A stretch of 64,000 nt of DNA from Pseudomonas sp. UMAB-08 (GCF_900095225.1 NZ_LT607435.1:1-64000); one strand, 5' to 3'. Counted from the first letter of the stretch, positions 43,695-56,143 are shown. The notes: generated by a model not told the origin, from the sequence alone. Translations and numbers: made by a program.

Positions 43695-44924
43695 ATGCAG
43701 ATTTATAAAGTGGGCGGCGCAGTACGTGATCGCCTGTTGGGCAAGACCGTCGCCGATACTGACTGGGTCGTGGTGGGCGCAACCGCCGATGAAATGCTCA
43801 GCCAGGGTTTCCGCCCGGTTGGTGCTGATTTCCCGGTATTTCTGCACCCGAAAACCGGGGAGGAATATGCCCTTGCCCGAACGGAACGCAAGAGCGGCAC
43901 AGGCTATGGCGGGTTCATCTTCCACGCGGATCCAGAGGTCAGCCTTGAAGAAGATTTGATTCGTCGGGACCTCACGATCAACGCCATTGCGGAAGATGCG
44001 CAGGGTCGATTGACTGATCCCTACCACGGCCAAGAAGATCTTAAAGCGCGCATTTTACGTCATGTATCACCGGCGTTCGCCGAAGATCCTTTGCGCGTAC
44101 TGCGTGTCGCCCGCTTTGCCGCACGCTATGCCGCGGACGGCTTCACCATCGCACCCGAGACGATGACGCTGATGCAGCAGCTCAGCGCGTCTGGCGAACT
44201 GGAGGCCCTGACCCCCGAGCGCAGCTGGAAGGAAATCTCCCGCGCCCTGATGGAAAATCAGCCCCAGGTGTTCATCCAGGTGCTGCGCGAGTGCGGGGCA
44301 CTGAAGGTGCTGTTTCCGGAAGTCGATGCATTGTTCGGCGTACCGCAGCCCGCAACCCACCATCCGGAAATCGACACGGGTCAGCACGTGCTCAGCGTCC
44401 TGGAGCAGGCCGCACTCCATCATCAGCCGCTGAGCGTGCGCTGGGCATGCCTGCTGCATGATTTGGGGAAAGGCCTGACACCGGAAAGCGAATGGCCTCG
44501 GCACATCGCTCACGAGCACACAGGCCTGCGCCTGATCAAAGCCGTGAATGCACGCTTCAAGGTTCCCCGGGATTGTCAGGAGCTGGCAATGCTGGTCGGC
44601 CAGTACCACACCCATGGACACCGAGCGCTGGAGCTAAAAGCGTCGACGCTGTTTGAACTGATGCAAAGCTTCGACATCTATCGTCGGCCACAACGCTTCG
44701 AGGAGTTTATCGCCGGGTGCGAGATGGATGCCCGAGGCCGCCTGGGCTTCGAACAGCGCGATTACCCCCAGGCCGAGTATCTGCGAGGGGCCGCCAACGC
44801 TGCACGAACCGTGGCCGTGCAGCCGTTGCGCGATCAGGGCTACGAAGGGCCGGAGCTGGGCGAAGCGTTGAAGCAGGAGCGTCTGAAGGCGGTGCAAGCT
44901 TACAAGGCGACGTACAACGCTTGA
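43695..44924 (+). CDS. cca: Multifunctional CCA-adding tRNA nucleotidyltransferase
   Basis: Builds and repairs the CCA end of tRNAs. The 409-residue protein has the class II nucleotidyltransferase motifs [10 protein letters not shown] and DTDWVVVG, the [10 protein letters not shown] motif, the RNA-binding helical domain, and a C-terminal HD domain (LLHDLGKG) with the phosphatase/phosphodiesterase activity of gammaproteobacterial Cca. GGAGG lies 6 bases before the ATG inside a hairpin described separately. Confidence 0.95.
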   Translation: MQIYKVGGAVRDRLLGKTVADTDWVVVGATADEMLSQGFRPVGADFPVFLHPKTGEEYALARTERKSGTGYGGFIFHADPEVSLEEDLIRRDLTINAIAEDAQGRLTDPYHGQEDLKARILRHVSPAFAEDPLRVLRVARFAARYAADGFTIAPETMTLMQQLSASGELEALTPERSWKEISRALMENQPQVFIQVLRECGALKVLFPEVDALFGVPQPATHHPEIDTGQHVLSVLEQAALHHQPLSVRWACLLHDLGKGLTPESEWPRHIAHEHTGLRLIKAVNARFKVPRDCQELAMLVGQYHTHGHRALELKASTLFELMQSFDIYRRPQRFEEFIAGCEMDARGRLGFEQRDYPQAEYLRGAANAARTVAVQPLRDQGYEGPELGEALKQERLKAVQAYKATYNA

Positions 44925-44957
44925 GACCTGCGATACCAGGACCAAGCCTGTGTATCG

Positions 44958-45488
44958 CTAGGGATGAGTGCTTAACAGAGCCTCAGGCGTCAACGACATC
45001 CCGCGCCACTCAAATGCAACCGGCGCCAGCACCTGATCAATCTGCGCATCCCGCCACAAATCCTTGAAGGCCTTGTTCACACCAGGGTGCAGCCGCTCTG
45101 GCGCGATCAACGACAACGGCCAAAGCACGAACGCATTTTTCAGGATTTCCGCACGGGGCAGAATCAAGCCATCGAAATTACCGACCTGCTCACCGTAGAG
45201 CAGCACGTCGATATCCAACGGCAAGCCCCGGCGCTCCGGGGCATAGCGACCGTTATCCGCCTCGATGAATTTCAAACGGCGGTCCAGCTCCATCAGCGGC
45301 AGGTCGGTATACCCCGTCACCACCAGATTAAAAAATGGCCCGCTTTTGATCCCCACCGGCTGACTTTCGAATACCGGCGAACAGGTCATCTGCTGCAAGA
45401 ATCCATCAAGCGCTTCAAGCCCCGCGCGCAGGTGCTTTTCGCGCTCGATATTGCTGCCGAGGCCTAGGAATATCTGGGTTAGCGACAT
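44958..45488 (-). CDS. folK: 2-amino-4-hydroxy-6-hydroxymethyldihydropteridine pyrophosphokinase
   Basis: HPPK of folate synthesis: pyrophosphorylates hydroxymethyl-dihydropterin. The 176-residue protein has GLGSNIEREKHLRAGL at the N-terminus, SPVFESQPVG, and the catalytic motif RRGLPLDIDVLLYG. It overlaps the end of folB by 10 bases, so the two consecutive folate enzymes are co-translated. Confidence 0.94.
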   Translation of the reverse strand: MSLTQIFLGLGSNIEREKHLRAGLEALDGFLQQMTCSPVFESQPVGIKSGPFFNLVVTGYTDLPLMELDRRLKFIEADNGRYAPERRGLPLDIDVLLYGEQVGNFDGLILPRAEILKNAFVLWPLSLIAPERLHPGVNKAFKDLWRDAQIDQVLAPVAFEWRGMSLTPEALLSTHP

Positions 45489-45832
45489 CCGCGCTCGATC
45501 TCCACGCCCACACCTGTAGCCGCCGCAACGGCGCCTGGCTTGGTCAGTTTGAGGTGCAGCCAGGGAATCTGGAATTCACTCATCAACACCTCAGCCAGGC
45601 GCTCGGCAAACGTCTCGACCAGCTGGAATTTGGCGTCTTCGGCAAACGCCTGAATTCGTGCCGAGACACTAGCGTAGTCGAGCGCCTTGCTCAGATCATC
45701 GCCCGCCGCAGCAGGCCGAATGTCCCAGGCAAAACTCAGGTCCAGACGCAGGCACTGGCGAATGCCACGTTCCCAGTCATAGGCGCCGATAACCGTATCG
45801 ACTTCCAGACCCTCGATAAAAACTCTGTCCAA
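45479..45832 (-). CDS. folB: Dihydroneopterin aldolase
   Basis: Cleaves dihydroneopterin to hydroxymethyl-dihydropterin, the substrate of FolK. I start it at the TTG at 45832, which gives 117 residues beginning [13 protein letters not shown], with GGAGA about 8 bases upstream. The in-frame TTG at 45856 lies upstream of that Shine-Dalgarno. The family motif [10 protein letters not shown] is present near the N-terminus. It is divergent from plsY with a 74-base gap. Confidence 0.92.
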   Translation of the reverse strand: MDRVFIEGLEVDTVIGAYDWERGIRQCLRLDLSFAWDIRPAAAGDDLSKALDYASVSARIQAFAEDAKFQLVETFAERLAEVLMSEFQIPWLHLKLTKPGAVAAATGVGVEIERGCR

Positions 45833-45906
45833 GCACTTTTCTCCGCTGCACGACAAGGGCGCGATGCGCCGTTAGAATCAGGGCGTCCTCGCCCGGAATA
45901 GTTAGC

Positions 45907-46476
45907 ATGTTTTGGTTACTGGCGACCCTCGCCTACCTGCTTGGCTCACTGTCCTTCGCCATTTTACTCAGCCGCCTCACTGGCAGCCCCGACCCGCGCG
46001 CCAGCGGTTCCGGCAATGCCGGCGCGACCAATATGTTGCGTCTGGCGGGCAAAAAGCTCGCCGTTCTAACCCTGATCGGCGACGTTTGTAAAAGTCTACT
46101 CCCCGTCCTGGCCGCCCGACTGCTCGACCTTGATCCTCAACAGCAAGCCTGGATAGGCCTTTGCGCAGTCCTGGGTCACTTGTTTCCGGTGTACTTTCGC
46201 TTTCGTGGCGGCAAGGGTGTTGCCACGGCGGCAGGCATGCTGCTGGGCCTGTTCCCACCTGCTGCAGCGCTGGCTATCTGCGCTTGGCTGCTCGTGTTCT
46301 ACCTGACCCGCACCAGCTCACTCGCGGCGCTGATCGCCACCCCGCTGACCCTGCCATTACTGGCGTGGCAGGAGCCTCAAGCGCTACTGCCGATGAGCAT
46401 CCTCACCCTATTGATCGTGTGGCGCCATCGCGGCAATTTACGCGACCTGTTTGCCGGGCGCGAACGGCATTTTTGA
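45907..46476 (+). CDS. plsY: Glycerol-3-phosphate acyltransferase PlsY
   Basis: Inner-membrane acyltransferase that uses acyl-phosphate to make lysophosphatidic acid. 189 residues, five predicted helices. The three family motifs are visible: [24 protein letters not shown] and the later [11 protein letters not shown]. It converges on tsaD with a 34-base gap. Confidence 0.95.
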   Translation: MFWLLATLAYLLGSLSFAILLSRLTGSPDPRASGSGNAGATNMLRLAGKKLAVLTLIGDVCKSLLPVLAARLLDLDPQQQAWIGLCAVLGHLFPVYFRFRGGKGVATAAGMLLGLFPPAAALAICAWLLVFYLTRTSSLAALIATPLTLPLLAWQEPQALLPMSILTLLIVWRHRGNLRDLFAGRERHF

Positions 46477-46510
46477 ATCATCGCCATGAACTGGACTCAG
46501 GTTGACGCCG

Positions 46511-47536
46511 TTACAGCCCTGACAATTGCTCCATCGGCCAGCGGGCCTGCACGCTGATGCTCAAATCCTCTTTCTGCCCCGCCAGAAGACGCTGACAACC
46601 GGCAAACGCAATCATCGCGCCGTTGTCGGTGCAGAACTCGGGCCGCGCGTAAAAAACATTGCCATGCAGTTCGCCGAGCATTTTTTCCAGCGACAGGCGC
46701 AACGCTGTATTGGCACTGACGCCGCCAGCGATGACCAGACGCTTGAGACCAGTCTGCTTGAGGGCGCGCTTGCACTTGATGGTCAAAGTCTCTACCACCG
46801 CATGCTGGAAGGCCAGAGAGATGTCGCAACGGGTTTGCTCACCGTCGTCTCCAGCGCTTTGGCACTGATGCCAGGTGTTCAAGGCGAAGGTTTTAAGACC
46901 GCTGAAGCTGAACGCCAGGCCCGGTCGGTCGGTCATCGGCCGCGGGAAGACGAAACGCCCTGCCACGCCCCGGCTCGCGAGTCGCGCAATCTCCGGGCCG
47001 CCAGGATAGTGCAGGCCCATCATCTTCGCGGTTTTGTCGAACGCCTCACCAGCGGCATCATCCAGCGTCTCGCCCAACACTTCATACAGACCGATACCAT
47101 CGACCCGAACCAACTGCGTATGGCCGCCGGAAACCAACAAAGCGACGAACGGGAACTCGGGCGGCTGCTCTTCGAGCATTGGCGCCAGGAGATGCCCCTC
47201 CATGTGATGCACGCCCAAGGCTGGGATGCCCCAGGCAAAGGCCAGCGCCTGTGCGCAGGAGGCGCCTACCAGCAACGCCCCGACCAAACCCGGACCGGCG
47301 GTGTACGCGATGGCGTCGATTTCGGTGGCGACACAGTCTGCTTCAGCCAGCACCTGGCGGATCAGCGGCAGCATACGCTTGACGTGATCACGCGAAGCCA
47401 GCTCGGGTACAACCCCGCCGTACGCGCGATGCAGGTCGATCTGGCTGAACAATGCGTCGGCCAGCAGGCCCCGTTCACTGTCATAAAGTGCGACACCGGT
47501 TTCGTCGCAGGAGGTTTCTAATCCCAGTACTAGCAT
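46511..47536 (-). CDS. tsaD: tRNA N6-adenosine threonylcarbamoyltransferase
   Basis: Transfers threonylcarbamoyl to A37 of ANN-decoding tRNAs, with TsaB and TsaE. The 341-residue ASKHA protein has [10 protein letters not shown], the metal-binding [15 protein letters not shown], the [14 protein letters not shown] region and [10 protein letters not shown]. It is divergent from rpsU, the usual gammaproteobacterial order. Confidence 0.96.
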   Translation of the reverse strand: MLVLGLETSCDETGVALYDSERGLLADALFSQIDLHRAYGGVVPELASRDHVKRMLPLIRQVLAEADCVATEIDAIAYTAGPGLVGALLVGASCAQALAFAWGIPALGVHHMEGHLLAPMLEEQPPEFPFVALLVSGGHTQLVRVDGIGLYEVLGETLDDAAGEAFDKTAKMMGLHYPGGPEIARLASRGVAGRFVFPRPMTDRPGLAFSFSGLKTFALNTWHQCQSAGDDGEQTRCDISLAFQHAVVETLTIKCKRALKQTGLKRLVIAGGVSANTALRLSLEKMLGELHGNVFYARPEFCTDNGAMIAFAGCQRLLAGQKEDLSISVQARWPMEQLSGL

Positions 47537-47612
47537 GGGTTTGCGCCTTATTCGAAGGCGCGCATAATAGTCGCCACTCCAGCCCCCGACTAGCGGTTTT
47601 CGATCAGAGGCT

Positions 47613-47641
47613 TTGCATTCCTCTCAATGAGGGGTTAACAT
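47613..47641 (+). promoter_or_regulatory. Candidate rpsU promoter
   Basis: TTGCAT (47613-47618), a 17-base spacer and TAACAT (47636-47641) lie about 80 bases upstream of rpsU. Each box matches consensus only partly. The leader that follows holds GTGCA-GTTTT-TGCAC (47671-47685), a small hairpin that may tune rpsU expression. Confidence 0.3.
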
Positions 47642-47723
47642 CCGCAACCCTTAAAAACCGACGAACTTATGTGCAGTTTTTGCACGAGTCGTTGACCCCG
47701 GTAATGAATGAAGGTAGCTCTGG

Positions 47724-47939
47724 ATGCCAGCCGTCAAAGTTAAAGAGAACGAACCCTTCGACGTAGCTCTGCGTCGTTTCAAGCGCTCCTGCGAAAAAGC
47801 CGGTGTTCTGGCTGAAGTTCGTAGCCGCGAATTTTACGAGAAGCCGACTTCGGAGCGTAAACGTAAAGCAGCAGCTGCTGTTAAGCGTCACGCGAAGAAA
47901 GTACAGCGCGAACAGCGCCGTGCCGTTCGTCTGTATTAA
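47724..47939 (+). CDS. rpsU: 30S ribosomal protein S21
   Basis: 71-residue basic protein of the small subunit, needed for initiation on natural messages. The start [21 protein letters not shown] and the Lys/Arg-rich C-terminus are typical. GAAGG lies 9 bases before the ATG. It is the first gene of the rpsU-dnaG-rpoD macromolecular synthesis group, but here a 364-base gap divides it from dnaG. Confidence 0.97.
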
Positions 47940-47970
47940 TTTACAGACGTCCGTCGCAAGTTTCTGCCAC

Positions 47971-47990
47971 GCCCGGCCTCAAAGCCGGGC
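47971..47990 (+). terminator. GC-rich stem-loop after rpsU
   Basis: GCCCGGC (47971-47977) pairs with GCCGGGC (47984-47990), loop CTCAAA. No T-run follows, so it would be leaky at best. In E. coli a partial terminator between rpsU and dnaG keeps primase low; this may do the same. The rest of the 47991-48303 gap has no ORF, RNA or clear promoter that I recognise. Confidence 0.45.
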
Positions 47991-48303
47991 TGCCGGCAGT
48001 TGCACATCAAGCCTCAAGATTCATTGACAGAGGCTGTCTAAGCCGCAGGTGCACGTCAACTGCGTCTCAGACAAACCCCGTCAAGGCACGTCTAGTCTGA
48101 TTCAGGCTGCGTTGATCGCGTCTACACTGACGAACGAATCAAGGCACACGACGAGCACGCCTCGCTGATCTTCGAAAGAAGCTCAATCAAGGCAGCGTCT
48201 CCCAATATCAGTTTAGTGAACACAATGGTCCGCAAAGGCCAATGTCGTTACGTTTTAGTTTCGCCACGATTTTGCTGGCGGGCCGCCTGATGATGAGAAC
48301 GCC

Positions 48304-50253
48304 ATGGCCGGGCTAATTCCCCAGAGCTTTATTGACGACCTTCTGAACCGCACCGACATCGTCGATGTTGTCAGTTCACGTCTGCAATTGAAGAAAACCG
48401 GGAAGAACTACAGCGCCTGCTGCCCGTTCCATAAAGAAAAAACCCCTTCGTTCAGCGTCAGCCCGGACAAACAGTTCTATTACTGCTTTGGTTGCGGTGC
48501 AGGCGGCAATGCCCTCGGTTTCATGATGGACCACGACAACCTGGATTTTCCCCAGGCCGTCGAGGAACTGGCCAAAGCCGCCGGCATGGAAGTCCCGCAC
48601 GAACAAGGCGTCAAAGGTCAAAAGCCACGTCAGCCGACCGACTCGCCGCTGTATCCGCTCCTGACGGCAGCCGCCGAGTTTTATCGCCAAGCCCTTAAAA
48701 GCCATCCGACGCGCAAATCCGCGGTGGACTACCTGAAAGGCCGAGGCCTGTCCGGCGAGATCGCGCGCGATTTCGGCCTGGGATTTGCTCCACCGGGCTG
48801 GGACAACCTGTACAAGCATTTGAGCAGCGACACACTGCAGCAAAAGGCCATGATCGACGCGGGCCTGCTGATTGAAAATGCCGAGACCGGCAAGCGTTAT
48901 GACCGCTTCCGCGACCGCGTGATGTTCCCGATCCGCGACAGTCGTGGCCGGGTCATTGCGTTTGGCGGTCGAGTATTGGGCGACGACAAACCCAAATACC
49001 TGAACTCACCGGAAACACCGGTGTTTCACAAAGGACAGGAACTCTACGGCCTGTTCGAAGCACGCAAGTACAACCGCAACCTCGATGAAATCATCGTGGT
49101 CGAAGGCTACATGGACGTCATCGCCCTCGCCCAGCAAGGCTTGCGCAATGCCGTCGCCACGCTGGGGACAGCGACCAGCGAAGAGCACCTTAAGCGGCTC
49201 TTCAGGGTAGTGCCCAACGTACTGTTCTGTTTCGACGGCGACCAGGCCGGCCGCAATGCCGCCTGGCGCGCACTGGAAGCTGCACTGTCGAGCCTTCAAG
49301 ATGGACGACGCGCGCGCTTCCTGTTTCTGCCTGAAGGCGAAGACCCGGATACGCTGGTCCGCTCGGAAGGGACCGATGCATTCAAGGCTCGGATCAACCA
49401 GCACGCGCAACCGCTGGCTGATTATTTTTTTGAGCAACTGACCAAAGAAGCCGATCCGCGCTCGCTGGAGGGGAAGGCCCACATGGCGACCCTGGCCGCA
49501 CCGCTGATCGACAAGGTGCCGGGCGCCAACTTACGTACGCTCATGCGTCAACGCCTGAGTGAGATTACCGGGCTGAACAGCGAAGCCGTCCATCAGTTGG
49601 TGCAGAGCGCACCCGCAGAAGCGCCACCCAGTTATGACCCGAACATAGATTACGACGCCATTCCCGACTACGCTGATTATCAGCCTCACAACGCCTACGA
49701 AGCGCAGCCGGAATGGACGCCAAAGAAAGCCGGCGGTCAAAAGAAGTGGGATAAAAAACCCTGGGACAAGAAAGGCAAACGGCCTGACTTCGAGCCCCGC
49801 GGCCCACGCACACCCGCGACGGTGGAACCACCGACGCTGACTGCGCTCAGAACACTTCTGCACCACCCGCAACTGGCAGCGAAAGTCGAAGATGCCAGCC
49901 AGCTGGCCGCAGAAGACCATATTTACGCGCAGCTACTGGTTTCTCTGCTCGAAGCACTGCAGAAAAACCCCACGTTGCGTTCACTTCAATTGATTGCGCG
50001 CTGGCATGGCACCGAACAAGGCCGACTGTTGCGCGCATTAGCAGAGAAAGAATGGCTGATTGAGGCCGACAACCTTGAACAACAGTTTTTCGACACTATA
50101 ACTAGCTTATCCGCCCGCCAACGCGAGCGTAGCCTGGAACATCTGATCAGGAAAGAACGTCAAACAGGGTTGAATGCGGAAGAGAAAGTCCAGCTGCTCA
50201 ACCTGTTAAAACGCAAAGTTCCTGCACAAACCCCGACCTCAACTGGCGCGTGA
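48304..50253 (+). CDS. dnaG: DNA primase
   Basis: Makes RNA primers for the replisome. The 649-residue protein has the N-terminal zinc site (Cys40, His43, Cys61, Cys64), the TOPRIM core with VVEGYMDVIALAQQG and FCFDGDQAGRNAAWRA, and a C-terminal DnaB-binding domain from about residue 500. A Lys/Trp/Pro-rich linker (residues about 470-500) precedes the last domain and is variable in the family. It is followed by rpoD after 67 bases. Confidence 0.96.
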   Translation: MAGLIPQSFIDDLLNRTDIVDVVSSRLQLKKTGKNYSACCPFHKEKTPSFSVSPDKQFYYCFGCGAGGNALGFMMDHDNLDFPQAVEELAKAAGMEVPHEQGVKGQKPRQPTDSPLYPLLTAAAEFYRQALKSHPTRKSAVDYLKGRGLSGEIARDFGLGFAPPGWDNLYKHLSSDTLQQKAMIDAGLLIENAETGKRYDRFRDRVMFPIRDSRGRVIAFGGRVLGDDKPKYLNSPETPVFHKGQELYGLFEARKYNRNLDEIIVVEGYMDVIALAQQGLRNAVATLGTATSEEHLKRLFRVVPNVLFCFDGDQAGRNAAWRALEAALSSLQDGRRARFLFLPEGEDPDTLVRSEGTDAFKARINQHAQPLADYFFEQLTKEADPRSLEGKAHMATLAAPLIDKVPGANLRTLMRQRLSEITGLNSEAVHQLVQSAPAEAPPSYDPNIDYDAIPDYADYQPHNAYEAQPEWTPKKAGGQKKWDKKPWDKKGKRPDFEPRGPRTPATVEPPTLTALRTLLHHPQLAAKVEDASQLAAEDHIYAQLLVSLLEALQKNPTLRSLQLIARWHGTEQGRLLRALAEKEWLIEADNLEQQFFDTITSLSARQRERSLEHLIRKERQTGLNAEEKVQLLNLLKRKVPAQTPTSTGA

Positions 50254-50267
50254 GGTCATAGCTCGGG

Positions 50268-50273
50268 TATAAT
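50268..50273 (+). promoter_or_regulatory. Candidate -10 box for rpoD
   Basis: TATAAT lies between dnaG and rpoD, 48 bases before the rpoD ATG. No convincing -35 hexamer is seen 16-18 bases upstream, so it may depend on an activator. A dedicated rpoD promoter would let sigma-70 supply vary apart from primase. Confidence 0.4.
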
Positions 50274-50320
50274 CCTCGGCTTGTTTTTTGCCCGCCAAGA
50301 CCTTCAGTGGATAGGGTGTT

Positions 50321-52174
<1,854 letters not shown>

Positions 52175-52192
52175 TACGTAGACCCGATACAA

Positions 52193-52220
52193 CAAAACCC
52201 CCGGCCTTGCTGGGGGTTTT
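52193..52220 (+). terminator. Intrinsic terminator after rpoD
   Basis: AAAACCCCC (52193-52201) pairs with GGGGGTTTT (52212-52220) around a 10-base loop, ending in four T. It lies 18 bases past the rpoD stop. Confidence 0.85.
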
Positions 52221-52303
52221 GCATTGTGCAGAATTAAGTTTGCCCACCTCCTCCGGCGCCCGACTACACTCGGATTACATCCTTTTGCCTAATTGAGGCT
52301 GCC

Positions 52304-55300
52304 ATGCCACGACTGCCGGCCATTATTTTCTTTTACATGATCGGCGCGACAGTAACGGCCAACGCCCTGACCCTTTCTGATGAGGAACATACCTGGCTTA
52401 GTTCACACAAAGAACTTCGCCTCGGCGTTGACGCCACATGGCCGCCTTTTGAATTTCGCGATGAAAATGGGCGTTATCAAGGGCTTGCGGCGGACTACGT
52501 TGCACTTATCGAGCAGCGGCTCGCCGTCTCATTGCAGCCGATCGAAGCGGTCGGATGGAGTGAGGTTTTAAACAAAGCCAAACGAGGTGAAATAGATTTA
52601 CTGCCAGGAATAATGTCCACACCGGAGCGCCAGAACTATCTATCGTTTACCCGCCCTTACCTGGATTTCCCGATTGTTATTCTTGCCCATGAAGGCAGCG
52701 TACACCCGCACAACCTGCAAGAGCTTTACGGCCTTAAAGTTGCCGTCGTGGACAACTATGCACCTCACGAACTCCTGCGCACCCATCACCCCGATCTAAA
52801 CCTGGTCGCGCTGCCCAACGTCAGCTCCGCCCTTCAGGCCTTGGCCGCGGACCAGGTAGATGCCGTCGTGAGCGATCTGGCGTCCAGCGTCTGGAGCATG
52901 CGTCAACTCAAGCTTGGGGGCATCTACGTAAGCGGTGAGACACCGTATCGCTATCAACTGGCAATGGCTGTTCCGCACGATCAACCCTTGTTGGCCGGTA
53001 TCCTGGATAAAGCGCTGGCCGACCTGAGCCCAGCGGAAATCAGCAGCATTCAGGAGCGTTGGGTGGGCAGCGTGCTTGATCACCCCAGGTTCTGGCAGAA
53101 CTTCCTGCGCTACGGGCTTCCCGGGCTGTTGCTGCTGTCCACCGTGCTCATCGTGGTCATTCGCATCAATCGCAGACTGAGCTCGGAAATATCGCGGCGA
53201 GTGGATCTGGAACAAGAGCTACGCAGCAGCGAATACCACTATCGCGGGTTGGTCGAAAGCCTCTCGGCCATCGCCTGGGAAGCGAGCATGAGCGATTACA
53301 CCTACAGCTATGTCTCCCCCCACGCGGAAGATCTGCTCGGTTATCCATTGGCCGACTGGCTCAAACCCGGGTTCTGGCGAAGCATCGTGCACCCGGCAGA
53401 CATCGAAGAAGCAGAGCGGTTTTGCAATCAGGAGACCTGTTTACGCAGGGACCACAGCCTCGACTATCGCGTCATCAGAGCCGACGGCAAAACCCTCTGG
53501 GTACGGGATATTGTCAGCCTGATCGAACATGGCCACGAACCGGTGATGCGCGGTCTGATGATCGACATCAGCGAAACCAAACAAACGGAACACGCCCTGC
53601 GCCTATCTGAAGAGAAGTTCGCCTCGGTGTTCAGGCAATGCCCGGACATCCTGGTGATCGCCCGCCTCTCCGACGGCTGCCTGCTTGAGGCCAACAAAGC
53701 GTTTGAAGAACAAGTCGGTATCGCTGCCGGGGAGGTCATCGGTAAAACCGCAACCCAGCTCAATATCTGGGGCGTGCCCGGCATTGGTCCAAGCCTGCTG
53801 ATGCGCCTGCAGGGCGGCAGCATCCGCAACCTGGAGATGCCCTTTCGCCGCCTGGACGGACGCCTGTTCACCGGACTGATATCCGCCGAGCCATTTGACC
53901 TCGACTCGACGCCGGCCCTCGTGGTGGTCGTGCGTGACATCAGCCCACTCAAAGAAGCGCAACAGCAACTGCAAATATCCGAGGAGAAATTCGCCAAGGC
54001 CTTCCACTCCTCCCCCGATGGCTTGCTCATCACACGCGAAAGCGATGGCCTGCTGATTGAAGTCAATGAAGGCTTCAGCCGGATCACTGGCTACAACAGC
54101 GCACTCTCTTTGGATCGCTCGACCCTCGATCTGGGAATCTGGGTCGATCTGAACGAGCGCGCCAAAATGATCGAGCAGCTCAAGCGCGATGGTTTTGTTC
54201 GTGACTTCAGCACCCACATTCGGCGCAGGGATGGTCAGATCAGGCTGTGTGAAATGTCCGCGAGGCCGCTGCCAATCGGCGGTGAAGACTGCATGCTGAC
54301 CATCGCCCGCGACATCACCGAACGCCATCAAATGCAGGAGAAACTGCAACTCGCGGCCACCGTATTCGAGAGCACGGCCGAGGGCGTTTTGATCACCGAT
54401 ACCCAACAGAACATCAGCGCCGTAAACCGCGCGTTTACTGAAATCACCGGTTACAGCGAAGAAGAAGCCCTCGGCCAGACCCCACGTCTGCTCGCGTCAG
54501 GCCAGCATGACAGCGCCTTCTACGCCGCCATGTGGTACCAGTTGACGGACGAAGGGCATTGGCAGGGTGAAATCAGCAATAGGCGCAAGAACGGCGAGCT
54601 TTATCCAAGCTGGCTGACGATCAGCGCAGTGCGTAACCCCGAGCAGGTCATCACCCATTTCGTTGCGGTGTTCGCCGATATTTCCAGCCTCAAACATGCA
54701 CAGGCACGTCTCGACTATCAGGCTCACCACGACCCGCTGACCGGTCTGCCCAACCGCACGCTGTTCGAGAGTCGCCTGCAAGCAGCGCTCAGCCATAGCG
54801 AGGAAGTCTGTGGCCAGGGCGCAGTGCTTTTCCTCGACCTGGACCGCTTCAAGCACATCAACGACAGCCTCGGCCACCCGGTGGGTGATCTACTGCTCAA
54901 AGGCATCGCGTTGCGCCTCAAAGAGCAACTGCGCGACGTGGACACGGTCGCACGCCTGGGTGGCGACGAGTTCATCATCCTGCTGCCCGGCCTGCTACAT
55001 CCCGGCGACGCCGAAACGGTCGCGAACAAACTGTTGGCGTGCTTCGGCGCGCCGTTCCAGGCAGGCGAACACGAGTTTTTCATCAGCGCGAGCATTGGCA
55101 CCAGCCTCTTCCCTGCCGACGGCGGCGATGTCGCCACACTGGTCAAAAATGCCGACGCCGCGATGTACCGCTCCAAAGCCAAAGGGCGCAACCGGGTCGA
55201 AAGTTATACCCGCGACCTTACCGCACAGGCCAGCGAGCGAATTGCGCTGGAACATGAGCTCAGGCGCGCCATGGAGCGCAACGAACTGAGCCTTTGCTAT

Positions 55301-56047
55301 CAGCCGAAACTGTGCCTGCTGTCAAAACGGCTGGTGGGGGCTGAAGCCCTGATTCGCTGGCGTCACCCAACACTCGGCGACGTGCCCCCGGAACACTTCA
55401 TCCCCCTGGCTGAAGAAAACGGCATGATCCTGCAGATCGGCGACTGGGTGCTGGAAAGCGCTTGCCGCCAGATGTGCGAGTGGAACAAAAACTACAAACC
55501 GTTTGGACCGCTCTCGGTCAACCTGGCTGGCATGCAGCTGCGCCAACCCAACCTGCTGCAACGGATCGAACAACTGCTCAAAGAATCCAATCTCCAGCCC
55601 GGCTGCCTGCAACTGGAAATCACCGAAAACTTCATCATGAGTCAGGCCGAAGACGCACTCGCCGTGCTGCACAAACTGAAAAAGCTCGGCGTCCAGCTCG
55701 CCATCGACGACTTTGGTACTGGCTACTCATCCCTCAGCTACCTCAAACGCCTGCCACTGGACATCCTGAAGATCGACCAATCCTTCGTCCGCGGCCTACC
55801 CGACGACCCTCACGACGCCGCCATCGTCCGCGCCATCATCGCCCTGGGACGCAGCATGCAACTGACCGTCATCGCCGAAGGCGTAGAAACCCTGGAACAG
55901 CAGGAATTCCTTGCACAAGAAGGCTGCGAACAAATCCAGGGCTTCATCGTCAGCCTGCCCCTGCGCGCAGAAGAATTCTGTGCGAGGTTTCTTCTTATGA
56001 ACGTTTCGGATTTTTCGGATAGCACAGCAGGGAAACCATCGTTATAA
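52304..56047 (+). CDS. rmcA: RmcA-like cyclic-di-GMP phosphodiesterase (SBP-PASx4-GGDEF-EAL)
   Basis: 1247-residue membrane protein. A signal peptide (to about ATVTANA) leads into a periplasmic SBP_bac_3 domain (about 30-260), one membrane helix (about 270-290), four PAS domains (about 310-430, 440-555, 565-680, 690-810), a GGDEF domain with intact GGDEF at 886-890 and an EAL domain with EAL at 1014-1016 and DDFGTGYSS from 1135. Size, architecture and place after rpoD match P. aeruginosa RmcA (PA0575), which degrades c-di-GMP in response to phenazine-linked redox state. Intact EAL residues predict phosphodiesterase activity. The stop overlaps the tRNA promoter. Confidence 0.88.
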   Translation: MPRLPAIIFFYMIGATVTANALTLSDEEHTWLSSHKELRLGVDATWPPFEFRDENGRYQGLAADYVALIEQRLAVSLQPIEAVGWSEVLNKAKRGEIDLLPGIMSTPERQNYLSFTRPYLDFPIVILAHEGSVHPHNLQELYGLKVAVVDNYAPHELLRTHHPDLNLVALPNVSSALQALAADQVDAVVSDLASSVWSMRQLKLGGIYVSGETPYRYQLAMAVPHDQPLLAGILDKALADLSPAEISSIQERWVGSVLDHPRFWQNFLRYGLPGLLLLSTVLIVVIRINRRLSSEISRRVDLEQELRSSEYHYRGLVESLSAIAWEASMSDYTYSYVSPHAEDLLGYPLADWLKPGFWRSIVHPADIEEAERFCNQETCLRRDHSLDYRVIRADGKTLWVRDIVSLIEHGHEPVMRGLMIDISETKQTEHALRLSEEKFASVFRQCPDILVIARLSDGCLLEANKAFEEQVGIAAGEVIGKTATQLNIWGVPGIGPSLLMRLQGGSIRNLEMPFRRLDGRLFTGLISAEPFDLDSTPALVVVVRDISPLKEAQQQLQISEEKFAKAFHSSPDGLLITRESDGLLIEVNEGFSRITGYNSALSLDRSTLDLGIWVDLNERAKMIEQLKRDGFVRDFSTHIRRRDGQIRLCEMSARPLPIGGEDCMLTIARDITERHQMQEKLQLAATVFESTAEGVLITDTQQNISAVNRAFTEITGYSEEEALGQTPRLLASGQHDSAFYAAMWYQLTDEGHWQGEISNRRKNGELYPSWLTISAVRNPEQVITHFVAVFADISSLKHAQARLDYQAHHDPLTGLPNRTLFESRLQAALSHSEEVCGQGAVLFLDLDRFKHINDSLGHPVGDLLLKGIALRLKEQLRDVDTVARLGGDEFIILLPGLLHPGDAETVANKLLACFGAPFQAGEHEFFISASIGTSLFPADGGDVATLVKNADAAMYRSKAKGRNRVESYTRDLTAQASERIALEHELRRAMERNELSLCYQPKLCLLSKRLVGAEALIRWRHPTLGDVPPEHFIPLAEENGMILQIGDWVLESACRQMCEWNKNYKPFGPLSVNLAGMQLRQPNLLQRIEQLLKESNLQPGCLQLEITENFIMSQAEDALAVLHKLKKLGVQLAIDDFGTGYSSLSYLKRLPLDILKIDQSFVRGLPDDPHDAAIVRAIIALGRSMQLTVIAEGVETLEQQEFLAQEGCEQIQGFIVSLPLRAEEFCARFLLMNVSDFSDSTAGKPSL

Positions 56048-56048
56048 T
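56043..56048 (+). promoter_or_regulatory. tRNA -10 box overlapping the rmcA stop codon
   Basis: A perfect TATAAT lies 14 bases before the tRNA 5' end. The rmcA stop TAA (56045-56047) is inside it. No good -35 is seen 16-18 bases upstream. Confidence 0.5.
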
Positions 56049-56062
56049 CCGCGACCTACTGA

Positions 56063-56139
<77 letters not shown>

Positions 56140-56143
56140 TACA

